Assembly: GCA_042088665.1 (NCBI GenBank)
Contig: JBELMB010000042.1
Span: 1 to 35,312 of the forward strand
Direction: 5' to 3'
Origin: JBELMB01 sp042088665
GTDB lineage: Bacteria; Pseudomonadota; Alphaproteobacteria; Rhodobacterales; Rhodobacteraceae
Length of the DNA: 35,312 nucleotides
The position numbers were made by a program, and so were the translations under genes. Below, piece by piece: positions 17,264-26,999 of the stretch; the first letter of the stretch is position 1, and every line of letters starts with the position of its first letter. Below the pieces are notes generated by a model that had not been told where the DNA came from, searched no databases, and saw nothing but the letters and a program-made list of their open reading frames with translations.

Positions 17264-18121
17264 TCAGCCCGGCAGGGCCCGCGCGATCACATCGTCAAAA
17301 TCCGCTGTATCGCGCACCTGCGCCATATCCGCGGCCTCCACCGTGACGCCCCAATTGGCGGCCATTGCCTCGTACAGAGGTTGGCGATGCGCGAGGGCCT
17401 GCGCATAGGTCCACCGCACAAAGGCGTCGGGGTCCACCGCCATTTCGGCCTGCCCGGTTTCCGACAGGTAGCGCCCCCATGCCGCGGCAAGGAAATCGGG
17501 GCGGTAGGCCATCGGCTTGGGCGCCCGGTCGAACCTGCGGATCAACTCTTCGGTATGGGCGTCGGTGCCGCGGATCCAGACCATCAGCGCCTGAGACGAC
17601 AGCGCTGTCAGGATCGGATCGGCGGGATCCTCGGGATCGACCCATTCACAGATCGACCCGCCGGTGTCGCAGACAAAATGCGGATAGCCGTACAGTGCCT
17701 GCGCCCGAGAGATGAAATACCCCGTTTCCAGCAGCGCCTGCCGCTCGGCGCGCTCGAACTGGGCCTGTCGCGCGGTGTACTCCTGCAGGCTCAGCCCACC
17801 CTTTTCAGGATTGCCCGGCTTGCCCAGATAGGTGGAGACCGGCGTGAGATTGTCAAAGCTCAGGTTCGATCCGATGTAGATCGAATCCGACATCAGCAGA
17901 TCGCGCAGAAATGGCACCTGCATCGCCTCGCGCTTGGCGTTGTCGACGATGTATTCCCCCATGTAGCGGGTGCCGATGCGGTAATCGATGCTGTAGTGGA
18001 ACCAGTCGCCGCTGCCGCGCAACAGCGTGGACAGATGGGTCTTTCCCAGGCCCGACATTGCAAAAAGGACAATGCGCTTTTGCGGCGCATCGCGCCAGGC
18101 CTGGGCGGTGGGGTAAAGCAT
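17264..18121 (-). CDS. P-loop NTPase of unknown role
   Basis: This 285-residue protein has a Walker A motif close to its N-terminus (MSGLGKTHLS, about residues 22-31) following a beta-strand IVLF, as in kinase-like P-loop proteins. No clear Walker B, AAA or helicase motif follows. A cysteine/glycine segment HFVCDTGGSICEW lies at about 148-160, and the C-terminal third is helical and rich in tryptophan and alanine. The start has AGAGGA upstream. The DMT transporter gene begins its coding upstream on the same strand and ends 37 bp before this start, so they may share a transcript. I recognise it only as a conserved-looking ATPase of alphaproteobacteria. Confidence 0.7.
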   Translation of the reverse strand: MLYPTAQAWRDAPQKRIVLFAMSGLGKTHLSTLLRGSGDWFHYSIDYRIGTRYMGEYIVDNAKREAMQVPFLRDLLMSDSIYIGSNLSFDNLTPVSTYLGKPGNPEKGGLSLQEYTARQAQFERAERQALLETGYFISRAQALYGYPHFVCDTGGSICEWVDPEDPADPILTALSSQALMVWIRGTDAHTEELIRRFDRAPKPMAYRPDFLAAAWGRYLSETGQAEMAVDPDAFVRWTYAQALAHRQPLYEAMAANWGVTVEAADMAQVRDTADFDDVIARALPG

Positions 18122-18158
18122 CTAGGCGTCCTCTGCGGCGGGTCTGCGGTCCCGAGAG

Positions 18159-19082
18159 TTACGCGCCGCGCGCGGAGAGGTCAAACCCAAGCCGTGCAAG
18201 CACCCGCCCGTCGAGGATCAAAAGCCCCAGAACGAGCAGGCCAAGCCCTGTATAGGCGGTGGCCGAGAGGGTCTCGTCCCGCACCCAGGCGCCCAGCAGG
18301 ATCGCCACCGGCGGGATCAGCAGCGTCACCAGCAGCAGGTTGCCCGCCCCGGCCATCGCCAGCACCCGGTAATACAGCAGGTAGGCCAGCGCGGTCGCCA
18401 CCACCGCGTAGTAGAGGATCCCGCCCCATGTCACCGCGGAGAGCATGACATCGGGCTGTCCCTCGAACCACAGGGCAATGGGAACCATCACCAGTGTCGC
18501 CATGCTGAGCATGCCCACGGCGGCCACCATCGGCGACAGCCCTCGCAAGCGCGACCGCGCCCAGGCCCCCGCGCAGGCATAGGACAGCGTGCCCGCCACC
18601 ACCGCCAATTGCGGCAAAGAGGTCAGATCCAGCCGCAAGAGCGCCGCCGGGTCGATCGCCAGAACCACACCGGCGAACCCCAGCACCACGCCCAGCGCCT
18701 TGTTCCACGTCAGCCGTTCATCGGCAAAGACCGCCGCGGCGACCAACACGCCAAAGATCGCCGTATTGGCATTCAGGATCGAGGTCAGCCCGGACGGAAT
18801 GTAAAGCTGCCCCCAGGCCATGAGCGAGAACGGCACAACATTGTTGAGAACACCCATGCCCAGCAGCGCGGCCCAGACGCGCGCCTCACGGGGGAGCACT
18901 TCCTTGCGCCAGAGCACCACGGGCCACAGGACAAGCGCAGCGATTCCCGTCCGGTAGAGCACCGAGGTCAACGGTCCGATCTCGTCCAGCGCCGTTCGGA
19001 TGGCCAGAAAGGAGCCGCCCCAGATCAGGCCCAGCAGCAAAAGCTCTGTCCAGGCGCGTGGTGAAAGGGTGGTGTTCGACAT
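18159..19082 (-). CDS. EamA/DMT-superfamily transporter
   Basis: This 307-residue protein is very hydrophobic, with about ten predicted membrane helices arranged as two EamA repeats (about residues 12-145 and 155-290). The first-helix motif LLLGLIWGGSFLAIRTAL is typical. Members export or import small metabolites such as amino acids, nucleotides or cofactors; the substrate cannot be told from sequence. Its ATG is preceded by GGAG at seven bases. The P-loop gene follows 37 bp downstream. The upstream 163 bp to the FadL-like gene contains G- and C-runs but no clear terminator. Confidence 0.9.
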   Translation of the reverse strand: MSNTTLSPRAWTELLLLGLIWGGSFLAIRTALDEIGPLTSVLYRTGIAALVLWPVVLWRKEVLPREARVWAALLGMGVLNNVVPFSLMAWGQLYIPSGLTSILNANTAIFGVLVAAAVFADERLTWNKALGVVLGFAGVVLAIDPAALLRLDLTSLPQLAVVAGTLSYACAGAWARSRLRGLSPMVAAVGMLSMATLVMVPIALWFEGQPDVMLSAVTWGGILYYAVVATALAYLLYYRVLAMAGAGNLLLVTLLIPPVAILLGAWVRDETLSATAYTGLGLLVLGLLILDGRVLARLGFDLSARGA

Positions 19083-19245
19083 CTCGGGGCTCCGCTAGCA
19101 AGACCCCTTTGCCATAGCGGGCAAACCAAAGGCAAAGCGATCCGGTTCGTGCGGTTTGCGCGCCGATCGACCCGGCCACCCCCCTCCGCGCGTGGCGAGG
19201 GGCGCTGCGGCCCCCCACCCCCGCAGGTTCGCCCGAGGGGCTGGA

Positions 19246-20502
19246 TCAGAAGCTGAACTGCGCCTGGAAACCGACACCGACCACATGGTTGTCCTCGAAC
19301 GTGGCGACCACGCGATCCGCCACTTCGGTCTTGGCATCGCCAAGCCATGAGTAGTTCACACCGCCAGAGATGTTCAGCGGGCCATCCGTGTAGCGCCCCC
19401 CGAGGGAGATCCCGAACAGACCGTTGCGCGGCCCCAGCGCAGAGACCTGGTCGTCTTCCCAGGCCGGTTCATAGATCAGCGTCGCCGACCCCGCGAACCG
19501 GCTGCCAAACTGGCGCGCAAGCCCGAGAGAGTAGCTTTCCGTGTCGTCCAGATCGACCAGATCCTCCCCCAGCACTTGTGGCACCAGTTGCACCGCGGAA
19601 AACTCTGTCCAGCGGTAGGAGGCCCTCAGCAAGGTGCCCGGCGCGATGCCAGTCTGCATCTCGAGGTTGAAGGATTGCGGCGTCACGAACTCCACCTCGC
19701 CAGCGGTCGTCGTGCCATACAATGTCTCGGTCGCATCGCCCTTGTGCGTCGTCTCGAACCGGTAGGTGCCGGCGATCCGCAGCGCGATATCGGGGATCTC
19801 GTAGGCGGCGCCGACGAGATAATTCGCGGCGCTCGTGGGCTCCAGATCAAATTTGTAGCCGCCCGTCCCCAGAAAATTGCCCGCCTGCGTCGTGACCTGC
19901 GCGCCCAGCGCGGATACGGTGCCAAGACCACCCAGCGCCGCCACGGAGGCGGTATCGCCCAGCAACGCATTGCCCAGCGTCGTCGCGTCAACGCCCGCAA
20001 CGCGGGCCACGGCCGCCGTCGAAATCGCCGAGGCATAAGACAGACCATTTAGCTGCACCAACCCGTTGATGCTTTGCACTCCGATCCCGCCAAAGACGCT
20101 GAACCGCGTGCCCAGCTTGAATCGGCCAACGACCGTGACCGCCTGGCTGTCAAGATCGCCGGACGTGCCGCCAAGGTTGCTGGTGGTCGGATCGGTCGCG
20201 TATTTCACATCGACGCCGTAAGGCTGGTCCCCGATGATCGAAAAGGAAAAGCGGTCGTTCACCTCGCGCGTGTAAGTCACCCGCGTCTGCGTATACCAGC
20301 GCCCGGCATCATAAGATCCTGTGCCATTGCCTGACGTGTCCTTGCCGGTGACGCTTGGCAATACGACGCCAAAGCTGACCTGCGCCGTGCCATCCGGCGC
20401 AAAGACCGACATGACGGATTGCCCGGAACGGTCCAGGCCTGCTGCGAAGGATGCAGAAGCAGTGAGGGCTGCAAAGGCAACCCCGGTAAGTAATGTTTTC
20501 AT
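19246..20502 (-). CDS. FadL/TodX-like outer-membrane protein
   Basis: This 418-residue protein begins with a clear signal peptide (MKTLLTGVAFAALTASASFA, cut after residue ~20). Alternating beta-strand sequence follows and it ends in an aromatic residue (FQAQFSF), as expected of an outer-membrane beta-barrel. Segments such as GIAPGTLLRASYRWTEF, together with the overall length, fit the OmpP1/FadL/TodX hydrophobic-compound channels. An alanine/leucine-rich stretch at about residues 160-210 would be an insert in the hatch or extracellular region. GAGGGA precedes the ATG. It lies between two DMT transporter genes but with gaps of about 150 bp, so it is probably its own transcript. Confidence 0.8.
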   Translation of the reverse strand: MKTLLTGVAFAALTASASFAAGLDRSGQSVMSVFAPDGTAQVSFGVVLPSVTGKDTSGNGTGSYDAGRWYTQTRVTYTREVNDRFSFSIIGDQPYGVDVKYATDPTTSNLGGTSGDLDSQAVTVVGRFKLGTRFSVFGGIGVQSINGLVQLNGLSYASAISTAAVARVAGVDATTLGNALLGDTASVAALGGLGTVSALGAQVTTQAGNFLGTGGYKFDLEPTSAANYLVGAAYEIPDIALRIAGTYRFETTHKGDATETLYGTTTAGEVEFVTPQSFNLEMQTGIAPGTLLRASYRWTEFSAVQLVPQVLGEDLVDLDDTESYSLGLARQFGSRFAGSATLIYEPAWEDDQVSALGPRNGLFGISLGGRYTDGPLNISGGVNYSWLGDAKTEVADRVVATFEDNHVVGVGFQAQFSF

Positions 20503-20650
20503 TTTTGTCCCTCAATCCCTTTTCGCGGGATGTCTCCTGCACACCCCGTAGGAGACGAGCGTCAGTTGGGTCAATCTTTGACGAAGCGTCAAAACGTAGG
20601 TCCGACGTGGCGTCACGAACACTGGGAAAACACGGTAAGGTTAGGGTAAC

Positions 20651-21511
20651 TCACCCTTTACGTGTTTCATACCGAATGTTTGCGTAATTGGCCGCAAAGA
20701 TCACGACTGCGCCAATCAGGACAAAAATGTCGAGCGGTTCGGCGTAAAATGCCATGCCAACAAGGGCAATCACCGGCAATCGGCCAAAATCGATGGGCAT
20801 GACGATACTGGCCGAGGCCAGCGAAAGCGCCATGGTGATACAGAAATGCGCCACCAGTCCGGCCATGGCGATGGCCACGACCCAGGGCCAGGTCTCTGGT
20901 CCCGGCAGCGCGATGTCACCATCAAAGCCCGCACAGACGAGGCCAAAGACCGCCTGCATCACGGTCAGCCAGAAGAGGATGCAGGTGATCTTTTCGGTGC
21001 GCGTCAGCAGCCGGGTAAAGACCGCCGATCCCGCAAAGCCCACCGCCGCCAGCGCGGCCGTCAATTGCCCCAGCGCCAGTCCCTCTGCCGTCGGGCGCGT
21101 GACGATCAGGATCCCGATGAACCCGACCACCGCCGCCGCGACGCGGTTACCGGTCAGCCGCTCGCCAAGGACCACCGCGCTCAGCACCATGGCCCAGAAT
21201 GGCATGGTGAATTCCAGCGCAAAGACCTGCGCCAACGGGACCACGGTGATCGAGTAGAACCACAGGTTCTGCCCGGCAAAATGACTGATGTTGCGGGCAA
21301 AATGTGCCGACATGGAGCGACGGGTGATGTCGCGAAGCCGCCCGAATGCGCCCGCCACGCTGACCACGACGACAACACCGATCAACGACCGGTAGAGCAT
21401 GATCTCGTAGGTGTCGAGGTCAAGGCTCACCTCTCGTCCGGCAACCGCCATCACCGTAAAGGAGACGATGGCCCCGGTCATCCAGAAGCAGGCACGCAGA
21501 ACGTCGGTCAT
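20651..21511 (-). CDS. EamA/DMT-superfamily transporter
   Basis: This 286-residue protein, counted from ATG 21511, is a ten-helix DMT transporter with two EamA repeats (about residues 5-130 and 140-275). The frame stays open for 90 more codons upstream, but those are hydrophilic and unlike the family, whereas MTDVLRACFW is a normal start. No good Shine-Dalgarno precedes either start. Characterised relatives include S-adenosylmethionine and riboflavin importers, but no substrate can be assigned here. It is the second DMT gene in 3 kb, and the two are not close copies of each other. Confidence 0.85.
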   Translation of the reverse strand: MTDVLRACFWMTGAIVSFTVMAVAGREVSLDLDTYEIMLYRSLIGVVVVVSVAGAFGRLRDITRRSMSAHFARNISHFAGQNLWFYSITVVPLAQVFALEFTMPFWAMVLSAVVLGERLTGNRVAAAVVGFIGILIVTRPTAEGLALGQLTAALAAVGFAGSAVFTRLLTRTEKITCILFWLTVMQAVFGLVCAGFDGDIALPGPETWPWVVAIAMAGLVAHFCITMALSLASASIVMPIDFGRLPVIALVGMAFYAEPLDIFVLIGAVVIFAANYANIRYETRKG

Positions 21512-21865
21512 GGGCAGAATTGGGCTTGGGTCATGGGCGCATCTGCACAGAGCACCACCAGAATGTCCACCACCCGAGACAGCGGTATCTGCATCTCCGG
21601 GTGTCCTCAGCCAGAGGCCGATCCATGGCCTGACGGCGGTGTTCATGGCTCTGAAAACCAAACCCGTACTTTGGAGAAAGGACAGCGTGGCCGCGCCGGA
21701 CAGAGGTGATTTTCCCTGCTCAATGCGCAACGCGCGGCAGTGCAGCGGGGCCCCGGCCCCACCGCCATTGCCAAGTATCAAGCGGGCTGGTCACCGTCTT
21801 CACTGCGGGGCCCTGTGGCGTCAACCCTCTGGAAACAAAACTTTTCGCCATAGGCAGGACGCAGG
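21512..21865. other. 354-bp region between DMT transporter and RTX gene
   Basis: This region holds the leader of the DMT transporter gene and the 3' side of the RTX gene. It is crossed by an open extension of the transporter frame that I reject as coding. There is a GC palindrome-rich patch (GGGGCCGGGGCCCC on the minus strand) but no T-tract terminator and no small gene I can support. Confidence 0.45.
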
Positions 21866-24397
21866 TCATGCCGCCCGGCGCATATCGGCCTGGATCTCCC
21901 GCAGGAGCATCTGCGCCTCGCTTCGGCGCAAACAGGTCCGAGCCGCCGCGCCGTAGAGCGCCGGGTTTGCCTCAAGCTCGGGACGCACGTCGAACAGGCT
22001 GCTGCGCGCCGCGCCGCTGAGCGCATTCAGAGACTGTTTCGAGACGTAGAAGCTTTCGGTTGCCATGCCTTCGGCCCAGATCACCTGATGACGGTCCAGC
22101 AGCAGGTGGATGTAGGTGACCTCTGGTCCTTCCTGTCGCGCCACGCTCATGCCGTTCTCAAGGTGGACCGCATGGGCAAAGACCTCTGGTGTGCCAAACA
22201 GCATCTGCGTCTCGTAGCCGGTCATCAGCATCCGGTGTTGCGGCGACACCAGCAACCCGCGGCTGTCCGGCAGGGCCGGGTCGATCCCGAACAGATGTGG
22301 TGAGATGCGGATCGGCGCCGCGCGCCCGCGGGCCAGCACCCTGCGACTGCCCTTCCAGCGCAGCGGCTGGGGGCCGTCATCGCGGGTGCAGATCAGATCG
22401 CCCGGGCGCAACTCATCGATCATCCGGTAGCCCGTGGGCGTCAGGATACGCGTGCCGGGCGTAAAGCAGATCACGCTATCGATGTTGGAAAAGGAGACCA
22501 GCGAGCCATCGAACATCTGCACGGTTCCGGTCAGCTCGCCACCAAGGTTGGACGTGATGTTGAGCGTGCTGCGATCCGCCACCCCGTTCAGGTTCAGCGT
22601 GTCACCACCGGCCTGCCCGGTCGTGTTGCCCTCGATGGAGATCGCGCCAGAGCCACCTTCCAGCAGGTCCACCAGCGTGATCGTGTCATCGCCATCGCCC
22701 GCGACCACGGTGTCCCCCTGCCCGGCATAGATCAGGTCGTCCCCGGCGCCACCGATCAGGCTGTCCGCGCCGGTGCCCCCGTCGAGCGTGTCGTCTTCGG
22801 TCCCGCCGTCGAGCGTATCATCCCCCACGCCGCCAATCAGGCTGTCTTCGCCCGCCTCACCGGCAAGGCTGTCACCACCGGCACGTCCGTCCAGCGTGTC
22901 ATTGCCCGCGCCGCCGTAGAACACGTTGGTCCAGTCGCCGCCTTCGCCATCATAGCCGGTCAGACTGTCGTCAAAGCCGGATCCAAAGATCCCGTCGACG
23001 CCGCCGGCGTTCACATCGCCCTGCGCATGCCCCCCGGAAAAGCTGTTGGTCGTCAGGTTCACATCCACGCCTGCGTCGGACTCGCGGTAGTCGATGAAAT
23101 CCATCCCGCTGCCGCCAGAGAGCGTGTCGCCCCCCGCGCCACCATTCAGCGTGTCATTCCCGGAGCCCCCGATCAGGCTGTCCGCGCCGGTACCGCCCGA
23201 GAGGCTGTCCGCCTCGCTGCCACCATCAAGCGTGTCATTGCCGTCCTCGCCAAAGAGCGTGTCCTCCCCTGCCCCGCCGGACAGGCTGTCGTTGCCGTCG
23301 ATCAACGGCACCGCGTCAAAGTTCACATCGGTGATCCAGACGCCCTGCGTGTTGGTCAGCCCGTTGGCATAGATGATCTCGACCTCCGAGAGCGGCCCGG
23401 CAATCTCCACGAGCACCGATCCACCCGCCTGCTGCGAGGTCTCTTCGACGTTTTCGGCAGTGATGGTGTTGCCGACAACCGTGTCGCCGCCCGAGGGCGT
23501 CAGGGACACCGACACCGGATTGCCCGCCGCATCAAAGACGTTGACCGTGACGATATCGATGTGGTTGGCGCTGCCCCAGTCCACGTCATTGATCCGAAAG
23601 GCAACATTGGTCACTTCGTCCTCGACGGAGGCGCCGCTGCTGGCGCCAAAGCTCATGCGCGTCGTGGACGTGGCCCCATCCCCCTGCCCAAAGAGGAACA
23701 GCGAGGAGTTCGGGTCAAAGTCTTCGCCGCCCGCGACGTATTGCGGCTCGCGAGTGTCGACGCCGAAAGTGGCGCTGTTGTTGCCGTCATTGGTGAAGGC
23801 CAGAGTGACGTCGATGGCCCCGGTGTCCTGCGTGAACCCGCTGGACAGATCGGTGTTGTTGCCGCCCTGCGCGGTCCAGTCCAATGTCTGCGCGATGCTT
23901 TCCGGCGTCGTCCCGCCGTAGTCGCCATAGATCAGGTCGTCGCCGCCTTCGCCCGCCACGGTGTCATCGCCGGTGCCGGCATAGACCGTGTCGTCGCCTC
24001 CGCCAGCGCGGATGTCGTCGCCGCCGGCGGTGATATCGCCATCCACGCTGTCGCCATCACCATCGGTGTAATCGCCGTCGATGACCTCGTCAGTGCCGGT
24101 CCCGGTGATGACCCCGTCCGAGCTTTGCGTGTAGTCGGGTGGATTGCGGACAGTGGCCGAACTCAAGGTGCCCACCGGTCCGTAGGCGGGGACGAAATAG
24201 ACATTGCTGTCGGTCCCGAGGATATAGTCCCCCGGTTCGCGGGTGTTGGTGAAGGTGCTGCCGGACCACGTGCCCGACCAGACCCAGTTGCCCGAGCCAA
24301 GGACCGTGTCCGTGTTGAAGGTCACCAGACCGCCGGAAATCGTATCTCCGGTGTCGAGGCTCGAGTCCCCGAGGCTGACCAGATACCCGTTGGGCAT
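21866..24397 (-). CDS. RTX calcium-binding repeat protein with C-terminal Hint domain
   Basis: This 843-residue acidic protein is built in blocks. The first ~100 residues (MPNGYLVSLGDSSLDTGD onward) are a conserved head. RTX nonapeptide repeats (GGxGxDxLx) occur at about 122-158, 368-450 and 495-575, with a beta-rich domain at about 160-365 between them. A Hint-type domain starts at Cys644 (ICFTPGTRILTPTGY) and runs to about 790, with LLVSPQHRML in the middle. The last ~50 residues are helical. RTX repeats bind calcium outside the cell and are usually carried by type I secretion. Hint domains of this class are thought to splice or cleave themselves. No ABC exporter genes are adjacent. AAGGAG lies upstream of the ATG. 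Role unknown; adhesion or surface coat is a guess. Confidence 0.88.
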   Translation of the reverse strand: MPNGYLVSLGDSSLDTGDTISGGLVTFNTDTVLGSGNWVWSGTWSGSTFTNTREPGDYILGTDSNVYFVPAYGPVGTLSSATVRNPPDYTQSSDGVITGTGTDEVIDGDYTDGDGDSVDGDITAGGDDIRAGGGDDTVYAGTGDDTVAGEGGDDLIYGDYGGTTPESIAQTLDWTAQGGNNTDLSSGFTQDTGAIDVTLAFTNDGNNSATFGVDTREPQYVAGGEDFDPNSSLFLFGQGDGATSTTRMSFGASSGASVEDEVTNVAFRINDVDWGSANHIDIVTVNVFDAAGNPVSVSLTPSGGDTVVGNTITAENVEETSQQAGGSVLVEIAGPLSEVEIIYANGLTNTQGVWITDVNFDAVPLIDGNDSLSGGAGEDTLFGEDGNDTLDGGSEADSLSGGTGADSLIGGSGNDTLNGGAGGDTLSGGSGMDFIDYRESDAGVDVNLTTNSFSGGHAQGDVNAGGVDGIFGSGFDDSLTGYDGEGGDWTNVFYGGAGNDTLDGRAGGDSLAGEAGEDSLIGGVGDDTLDGGTEDDTLDGGTGADSLIGGAGDDLIYAGQGDTVVAGDGDDTITLVDLLEGGSGAISIEGNTTGQAGGDTLNLNGVADRSTLNITSNLGGELTGTVQMFDGSLVSFSNIDSVICFTPGTRILTPTGYRMIDELRPGDLICTRDDGPQPLRWKGSRRVLARGRAAPIRISPHLFGIDPALPDSRGLLVSPQHRMLMTGYETQMLFGTPEVFAHAVHLENGMSVARQEGPEVTYIHLLLDRHQVIWAEGMATESFYVSKQSLNALSGAARSSLFDVRPELEANPALYGAAARTCLRRSEAQMLLREIQADMRRAA
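22720..22920 (-). repeat. RTX-encoding tandem repeats, C-proximal block
   Basis: A 27-bp quasi-period on the minus strand codes for GGxGxDxLx nonapeptides. The DNA copies are similar but not identical, so this is an old, diverged array inside the gene. Confidence 0.8.
23100..23295 (-). repeat. RTX-encoding tandem repeats, central block
   Basis: A second run of 27-bp units coding for SLSGGxGxD nonapeptides, separated from the first by a non-repetitive linker that includes an aspartate-rich SGSGMDFIDYRES segment. Confidence 0.8.
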
Positions 24398-24758
24398 CTC
24401 CGCACTCCTTGCGCTATGGGCAGTCTGCGCGTGTCATCCGCAGCCTCGCACCAGTTTGTTTCCACTCGGGATACAGAGCGCCGGGGGCGGAGATGGGGAA
24501 CAATTAGGGCAAATTTGCGAAAACGTCTCCTGTTTGGAAACGCGGCGCAACGGGGTGACATCGCCCCGGATGATTGGTTCAAGGCCCTGCGCCGGGATAT
24601 CGCCCCAACAGGCAAACAGTCCAAGGCGCCGATCAAGGCATGAGAGGCACCGCGCGACAGGAGGGCGGAACGGCAACCGCCCGCAACGCGCAAGGCACCA
24701 CGGGCGGCTGTTGTCACCTGCTGGCAAGGCCCCGCAAGGGCCCCGCCGAAATGCGCGC
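24398..24758. other. 361-bp region between molybdenum hydroxylase and RTX gene
   Basis: No gene seen. The part near the RTX start is comparatively AT-rich (around 24500-24525) and probably holds its promoter. The part near the hydroxylase stop has a short GGCCC/GGGCC hairpin (24728-24742) without a T-tract. Confidence 0.45.
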
Positions 24759-26996
24759 TCAGACGTAGAAATCCACCGCCTTGTTCAGCGGCAGGCTGCG
24801 GTGGCGCGTGCCCGTCAGATCGAAAAGCGCATTGGCAAGGGCCGGGGCGGCGGGCGGGGTGCCCGGCTCTCCGACACCGCCGAGATGATCCTGCACCTCG
24901 AGGATGCGCACCTCCGTCTGTGGCATCTGGCTTTGACGCAGGGGATCGTAATCGGGGAAGTTCTGCTGCTCCACGACGCCATCGGCGAAGGTGATCTCTT
25001 CGTTGATGGCGGCGGAGAGGCCGTAGACCATCCCCCCGACAAGCTGCGCCTCGATGTTGTCGGGTGCCAGTGCCACGCCCACATCCGCGGCGATCCATGC
25101 CTTGGTCATGCGGATCGCGCCCTCCTGGTCCTGCACTTCGATCACCATGGCGACCGGTGTGCCAAAGCTGTAGCACATGGCCACGCCGCGCCCGACGCCC
25201 TCCGGTGTCTCTCCGGTCCAGTTGCACATCTGCTTGACGGTGTTCAGGACTTCCCATGCGGGCAGCCATTCCTCGCGCGTCAGCGACAGGCGGAACTCCA
25301 GCGGATCCACCCCGGCGGCGACGGCCATCTCATCGACAAAGCTTTCCATGAAAAAGCCATTGATCGAGGAGCCGACAGCGCGCCAGAAGCCCACCGGCGG
25401 CATGCCCGGCACGGCGTATCCCTGCGTGCGAAAGTTCGGAATGGCATAGGGCTGGTTGAAGGCACCTTCCACGATGGCCTGATCCGGCCCGCCGGGGGCA
25501 AAGCCCGCCGAGCGTTCCAGCGCCGGGGCGATCAAGGGCGCCGAAGAGACCTGTGCATCCAGCATCACGGCCTTGCCGTCCGCCACGGCCCCGGACATGC
25601 GCGCCATGGCGGCAGGCCGGTAGAAGTCATGGGTCATGTCCTCTTCGCGCGACCATGTCATCTGCACCGGCGTGCCCGGCATGGCCTTTGCGATGCGGGT
25701 CGCGAGACGCGCAAAATCGACCTCGCCGCGCCGCCCGAACCCGCCGCCGAGGAAGGTCACCTCGACATCGACATCCTCCAGCGACAGCCCGGCCTCATCG
25801 GCGGCGACGCGCTGTGCAAACGTTGGCCCTTGCGAGCCCAGCGACAGTTTCAGCCGACCTTCGGTGAACCATGCCGTGGCGGTCATCGGCTCCATGGTGG
25901 CATGGGCGAGGAAGGGCATGTCATATTCCGCCTCGACCCGCTGCGCCCCCGAGGGCAGATCGCTGACATCGCCGTCATCGCGCAGGGTGGAGTTCGGCTC
26001 CAGATCGAAACCGGCCTTGAGCGCCTCCGCCATGGCGGCACTGTCGGGCAGGTGGCTGGCCGCTTCCCATTCCACGTCGATGTCGTTCACGGCCTGCTGC
26101 GCGATCCATGTGTTGTTGGCAATCACGGCCACGCCGTCGCCCAGATCGACGACCTTTTCGACGCCGGGGCGGCGCGAGACCTCGAACCCGTCAAAGGATT
26201 TCATTCCGGCGCGGGTCGGCGCCATGCGCAGGGCGGCGTATTTCTGGCCCGGCCAGCGGGTATCGATGCCAAAGCCCGCCGTGCCTGTGGACTTTGCCAC
26301 GATATCCTTGCGCATGAAGGATGTGCCGAGGATCTTCCAGTCTTCGCGCGGGCGCAGTTCCACGTCCGGCGGTGTCATCCCGGCCGCCTCGGCGGCCAGT
26401 TCCGTGTAGTCCAGCACCGTGCCATCGGGCGCGATCACCTGGCCGGCCTCGGTGCGCAACAGCTCTGCGTTGACACCAAGGCGCGCCGCGGCTGCCAGCT
26501 TGAGCGACTCCCGGGCGCCGGCGCCGATGGCGCGCATCCTCTCAAAGCCGTCCTTCATGGCGGTCGAACCACCCGTGATCTGCATCGAAAAGCTCTTGCC
26601 GAGATAGCCCAGCACTTCGCCCATGGAGCGCTGGAAGGCGGAGGCGTCATAGCCCTTGCCCTCTACCGCCGCGCCCATCATGGCGTGGTTGTAATAGGCC
26701 TGCGCGGGCGGTCCGTGGATGATGCGGATCTGCTCCAGCGTCACGTCCAGTTCCTCGGCGATGAGAGCGGCCCATGTGGTGTAGGTGCCCTGCCCCATCT
26801 CGGCGCGCGGCGACACAAGGGTCACACCGTCTGCGTCGATCACCACCCATGGGTTCATCGCGGTCTCCCCGCGGGCGGGCTTCAGCGGGTTGGGCGCAGG
26901 ACGCGCAACAGACCAGGCGCCAAAGGCGGCCCCGCCAACCACGGCGACAGCGCCAAACAGAAACGTGCGGCGTACGATTTTACCGATACTGGCCAT
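24759..26996 (-). CDS. Molybdopterin-binding subunit of a xanthine dehydrogenase-family (isoquinoline 1-oxidoreductase-like) enzyme
   Basis: This 745-residue protein starts with a twin-arginine signal (RRTFLFG at residues 9-15 followed by a hydrophobic stretch), so the enzyme is likely exported folded to the periplasm. The body matches the large aldehyde oxidase/xanthine dehydrogenase subunit of the IorB type, which binds the molybdenum cofactor. Recognisable segments include VTFLGGGFGRRGEVDFA, PVGFWRAVGSSINGF and, near the C-terminus, GGVGEPGTPPAAPALANA with the glutamate expected to be the active-site base. These enzymes hydroxylate N-heterocycles or oxidise aldehydes. It begins 3 bp after the stop of the 2Fe-2S subunit gene. 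No cytochrome c subunit or maturation gene is in the window. The substrate is unknown. Confidence 0.9.
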   Translation of the reverse strand: MASIGKIVRRTFLFGAVAVVGGAAFGAWSVARPAPNPLKPARGETAMNPWVVIDADGVTLVSPRAEMGQGTYTTWAALIAEELDVTLEQIRIIHGPPAQAYYNHAMMGAAVEGKGYDASAFQRSMGEVLGYLGKSFSMQITGGSTAMKDGFERMRAIGAGARESLKLAAAARLGVNAELLRTEAGQVIAPDGTVLDYTELAAEAAGMTPPDVELRPREDWKILGTSFMRKDIVAKSTGTAGFGIDTRWPGQKYAALRMAPTRAGMKSFDGFEVSRRPGVEKVVDLGDGVAVIANNTWIAQQAVNDIDVEWEAASHLPDSAAMAEALKAGFDLEPNSTLRDDGDVSDLPSGAQRVEAEYDMPFLAHATMEPMTATAWFTEGRLKLSLGSQGPTFAQRVAADEAGLSLEDVDVEVTFLGGGFGRRGEVDFARLATRIAKAMPGTPVQMTWSREEDMTHDFYRPAAMARMSGAVADGKAVMLDAQVSSAPLIAPALERSAGFAPGGPDQAIVEGAFNQPYAIPNFRTQGYAVPGMPPVGFWRAVGSSINGFFMESFVDEMAVAAGVDPLEFRLSLTREEWLPAWEVLNTVKQMCNWTGETPEGVGRGVAMCYSFGTPVAMVIEVQDQEGAIRMTKAWIAADVGVALAPDNIEAQLVGGMVYGLSAAINEEITFADGVVEQQNFPDYDPLRQSQMPQTEVRILEVQDHLGGVGEPGTPPAAPALANALFDLTGTRHRSLPLNKAVDFYV

Positions 26997-26999
26997 GGT

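Noticed and set aside
21512..21781. 90-residue N-terminal extension of the DMT transporter
   Set aside because: It is hydrophilic and low-complexity, and the family starts at the internal Met. No ribosome-binding site supports the longer form.
22720..23295. Possible CRISPR-like array because of regular repeats
   Set aside because: The 27-bp period codes for RTX nonapeptides inside one gene, the repeats are diverged, and there are no spacers.
24728..24742. Terminator after the molybdenum hydroxylase gene
   Set aside because: Only a 5-bp stem with no T-tract on either side.
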